Shown here in pieces: positions 61,956-64,000 of a DNA stretch of 64,000 nucleotides (the first letter of the stretch is position 1; every line of letters starts with the position of its first letter). Below the pieces are notes generated by a model. That model worked only from the letters and a program-made list of their open reading frames with translations. It was not told where the DNA came from and searched no databases. This DNA is from Zeus faber (taxonomy: Eukaryota > Chordata > Actinopteri > Zeiformes > Zeidae). Both the position numbers and the translations under genes were made by a program. The stretch covers positions 62,001 to 126,000 of the forward strand of contig CAUIJY010000101.1 in assembly GCA_960531495.1 (NCBI GenBank), written 5' to 3'.

Positions 61956-64000
61956 TTGGGTGAGTACTGTATTGATGATCCCGTCTACCCAGTTTGGGTA
62001 GCCTGGTATGTATTGGTGAGTACTTTTCCTATGTTCCCCCCTGGCCAGCATGGTCAGTTTGGTATAGGGGACCAAAGGTAATGCACGGGCCGTCGCACGT
62101 TATCAAGATTCTCCAATCCCGTATTATGTTAGGTAGAGTGTTAGGTTCATGTTTTGTAGTTATCCCATTTGGGTTAAAGAATATAGGCATATTCTGGCTT
62201 CAAGGAGAAGTCCCCTAACCAGGGTTTAAGGTGACTTACATTTAAAAGGATGCTTGTTTCCTCTTAGTAGTATAGGTCCAGAGTAATTTGTCTTATATTT
62301 GTTGTTTAGATGCTTTATTAGTTGTTGGTAGACGTAGTTGTTTTCTTTAAGAGTGGTTAAGAACACCTTATTTGTTTTTTGTTTCAAGTTGTTAAGAGTG
62401 GTTAAGAACACCTTATTTGTTCTTTCTCCACATTTCTATATGATTACTTTTAGAAATTTAGGACACATTCATCAGTAGTGTACCTCAGGATCATTGAGTG
62501 TTTCAGCCTTTTAAACAAACTATACACCCTCTCCTTGAGGCAGGCCACCTGGGCTTCGTCAAGACCCTGGTGTGTGTCCCCCGGTCAATTGGTTTATTTT
62601 AGGAAATATTTCTACTCTTGTTGGTTGGATTTTGATGAGTTTGGGTACGACCTCTATTTGTCCGTGGGATATCTATGTTCTTAGATTTAGTTGAGTATAG
62701 GTAAGTTCCGTCTCTGTTTGTCATTGGGAAACTTCTTCCATTTTCAATTGGATTTTGTAGAGTTTGGGTACGACCTCTATTTGTCAGTGGGATATTTTTG
62801 TTCTTGGATTTTGTTGAGTTTGGGTACGACCTCTATTCGTCAATGGTTAGGGTTAGGATTTGGTTTTAGGGTTAGGATAGGGGTTAGGTTTAGGGTTAGG
62901 TTTGGGGTTAGGTTTAGGGCTAGGTCTTAGGGTTAACGTTAGGGTTAGGGTTAGGTTTAGAACCAGGGCTAGGCTTAGGTTTAGGGTTAGGCTAAGGGTT
63001 AGGTTTAGGGTTAAGTCTTAGGGTTAACGTTAGGGTTAGGGTTAGGTTTAGAGCTAGAGTTAGGGTTAGGGTCAGGGTTTTAGGATTAGGGTTGGAGAGG
63101 AGAGGGAAGTGGAGGAGAAGTATATGTAGAAGGGAGGTAGAGGGAAGGAGAGCCGTCTGTTCGGACTGCATTCTCCTCCTGCCTGTTCGGGCTATTCTCT
63201 ACCGTCCCAGCTCTCTCAGTTTCCTGAGAGAAGGGGAAGAGAGTGAGAAAAAGAATGAAAAAAGAGAAAAAAAATTGTAAGCTAAGTTATTTTGTATAGT
63301 TGTTAATTTATGAGAATAGACTCTAATCAATAGTTGGAAGTTGTTGTACACCTTATCTTGCGCCATGTCAATGCCTTTAAGAGGAGGAAAGAAAGGGGAG
63401 AGAGATTTGGTTAGATAATACATATAATGGGTTATAAGGAGAATCTGCTTTCCGAGGCACAGGCTAGATTAGGTTGGGTGAGTACTGTATTGATGATCCC
63501 GTCTACCCAGTTTGGGTAGCCTGGTATGTATTGGTGAGTACTTTTCCTATGTTCCCCCCTGGCCAGCATGGTCAGTTTGGTATAGGGGACCAAAGGTAAT
63601 GCACGGGCCGTCGCACGTTATCAAGATTCTCCAATCCCGTATTATGTTAGGTAGAGTGTTAGGTTCATGTTTTGTAGTTATCCCATTTGGGTTAAAGAAT
63701 ATAGGCATATTCTGGCTTCAAGGAGAAGTCCCCTAACCAGGGTTTAAGGTGACTTACATTTAAAAGGATGCTTGTTTCCTCTTAGTAGTATAGGTCCAGA
63801 GTAATTTGTCTTATATTTGTTGTTTAGATGCTTTATTAGTTGTTGGTAGACGTAGTTGTTTTCTTTAAGAGTGGTTAAGAACACCTTATTTGTTTTTTGT
63901 TTCAAGTTGTTAAGAGTGGTTAAGAACACCTTATTTGTTCTTTCTCCACATTTCTATATGATTACTTTTAGAAATTTAGGACACATTCATCAGTAGTGTA
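61956..64000 (+). repeat. 1518-bp units after tract 5 (one full, one partial)
   Basis: Full unit 61956-63473 and the first 527 bp of the next. In the full unit one hexamer in D has moved relative to earlier units (an extra GGGTTA before the TTTAGAGC segment and one fewer after it) with total length kept at 1518. No genes. The array continues beyond the window. Confidence 0.95.

Overview
This 64-kb window is non-coding eukaryotic subtelomeric DNA. It is built almost entirely from nested tandem repeats punctuated by tracts of (TTAGGG)n. TTAGGG is the telomere repeat of animals, many fungi and several protist groups, so the lineage cannot be fixed from this sequence. No gene with a recognisable product is present. 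Most open frames are short, lack an ATG start, and are translations of repeats (for example Val-Arg or Asn-Pro runs from the hexamer). On the + strand the G-rich hexamer runs left to right, so the chromosome terminus, or the former termini, lie to the right.

Layout. (1) 1-562: the tail of a 178-bp satellite, cut off by a telomeric tract (563-675). (2) 676-22003: four copies of a 6.26/5.87-kb macro-unit starting at 676, 6932, 13471 and 19343, the last truncated; an extra 282-bp fragment lies at 13189-13470. (3) 22004-36114: after about two TTAGGG repeats, nine full copies plus a partial copy of a 1500-bp unit. (4) Telomeric tract 36114-36364, then seven full copies plus a partial 1500-bp unit (36365-47460). 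(5) Telomeric tract 47461-47760, then a shortened unit (47761-48942), eight full copies and a partial copy of a related 1518-bp unit (48943-61307). (6) Telomeric tract 61302-61955, then further 1518-bp units to the window end.

All unit families share one module order: S (about 195-bp head), M (about 44-bp monomers), P (about 175-bp conserved block), Q (about 57-66-bp monomers), D (degenerate TTAGGG), H (polypurine mirror repeat and three hairpins) and E (tail). The macro-unit is an expanded relative: M has become a 178-bp higher-order satellite, H a 4 x 318-bp array, and a 1.5-kb segment with a GC-rich island has been added. That island carries the only mildly gene-like frame, a 72-codon ATG frame.

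Most striking points. Every rearrangement junction has a different left side but resumes at the same base, the start of S. Two telomere-marked truncations fall in the loop of a conserved palindrome in P, and another truncation falls at the centre of a polypurine mirror repeat in H. The H hairpin shows a compensatory base-pair change between two repeat families. A reasonable reading (inference) is repeated terminal breakage, healing by telomere addition, and re-extension by copying from another subtelomere starting at the telomere-like S boundary, followed by array amplification. Assembly artefact must be excluded, because the arrays are nearly identical copy to copy.
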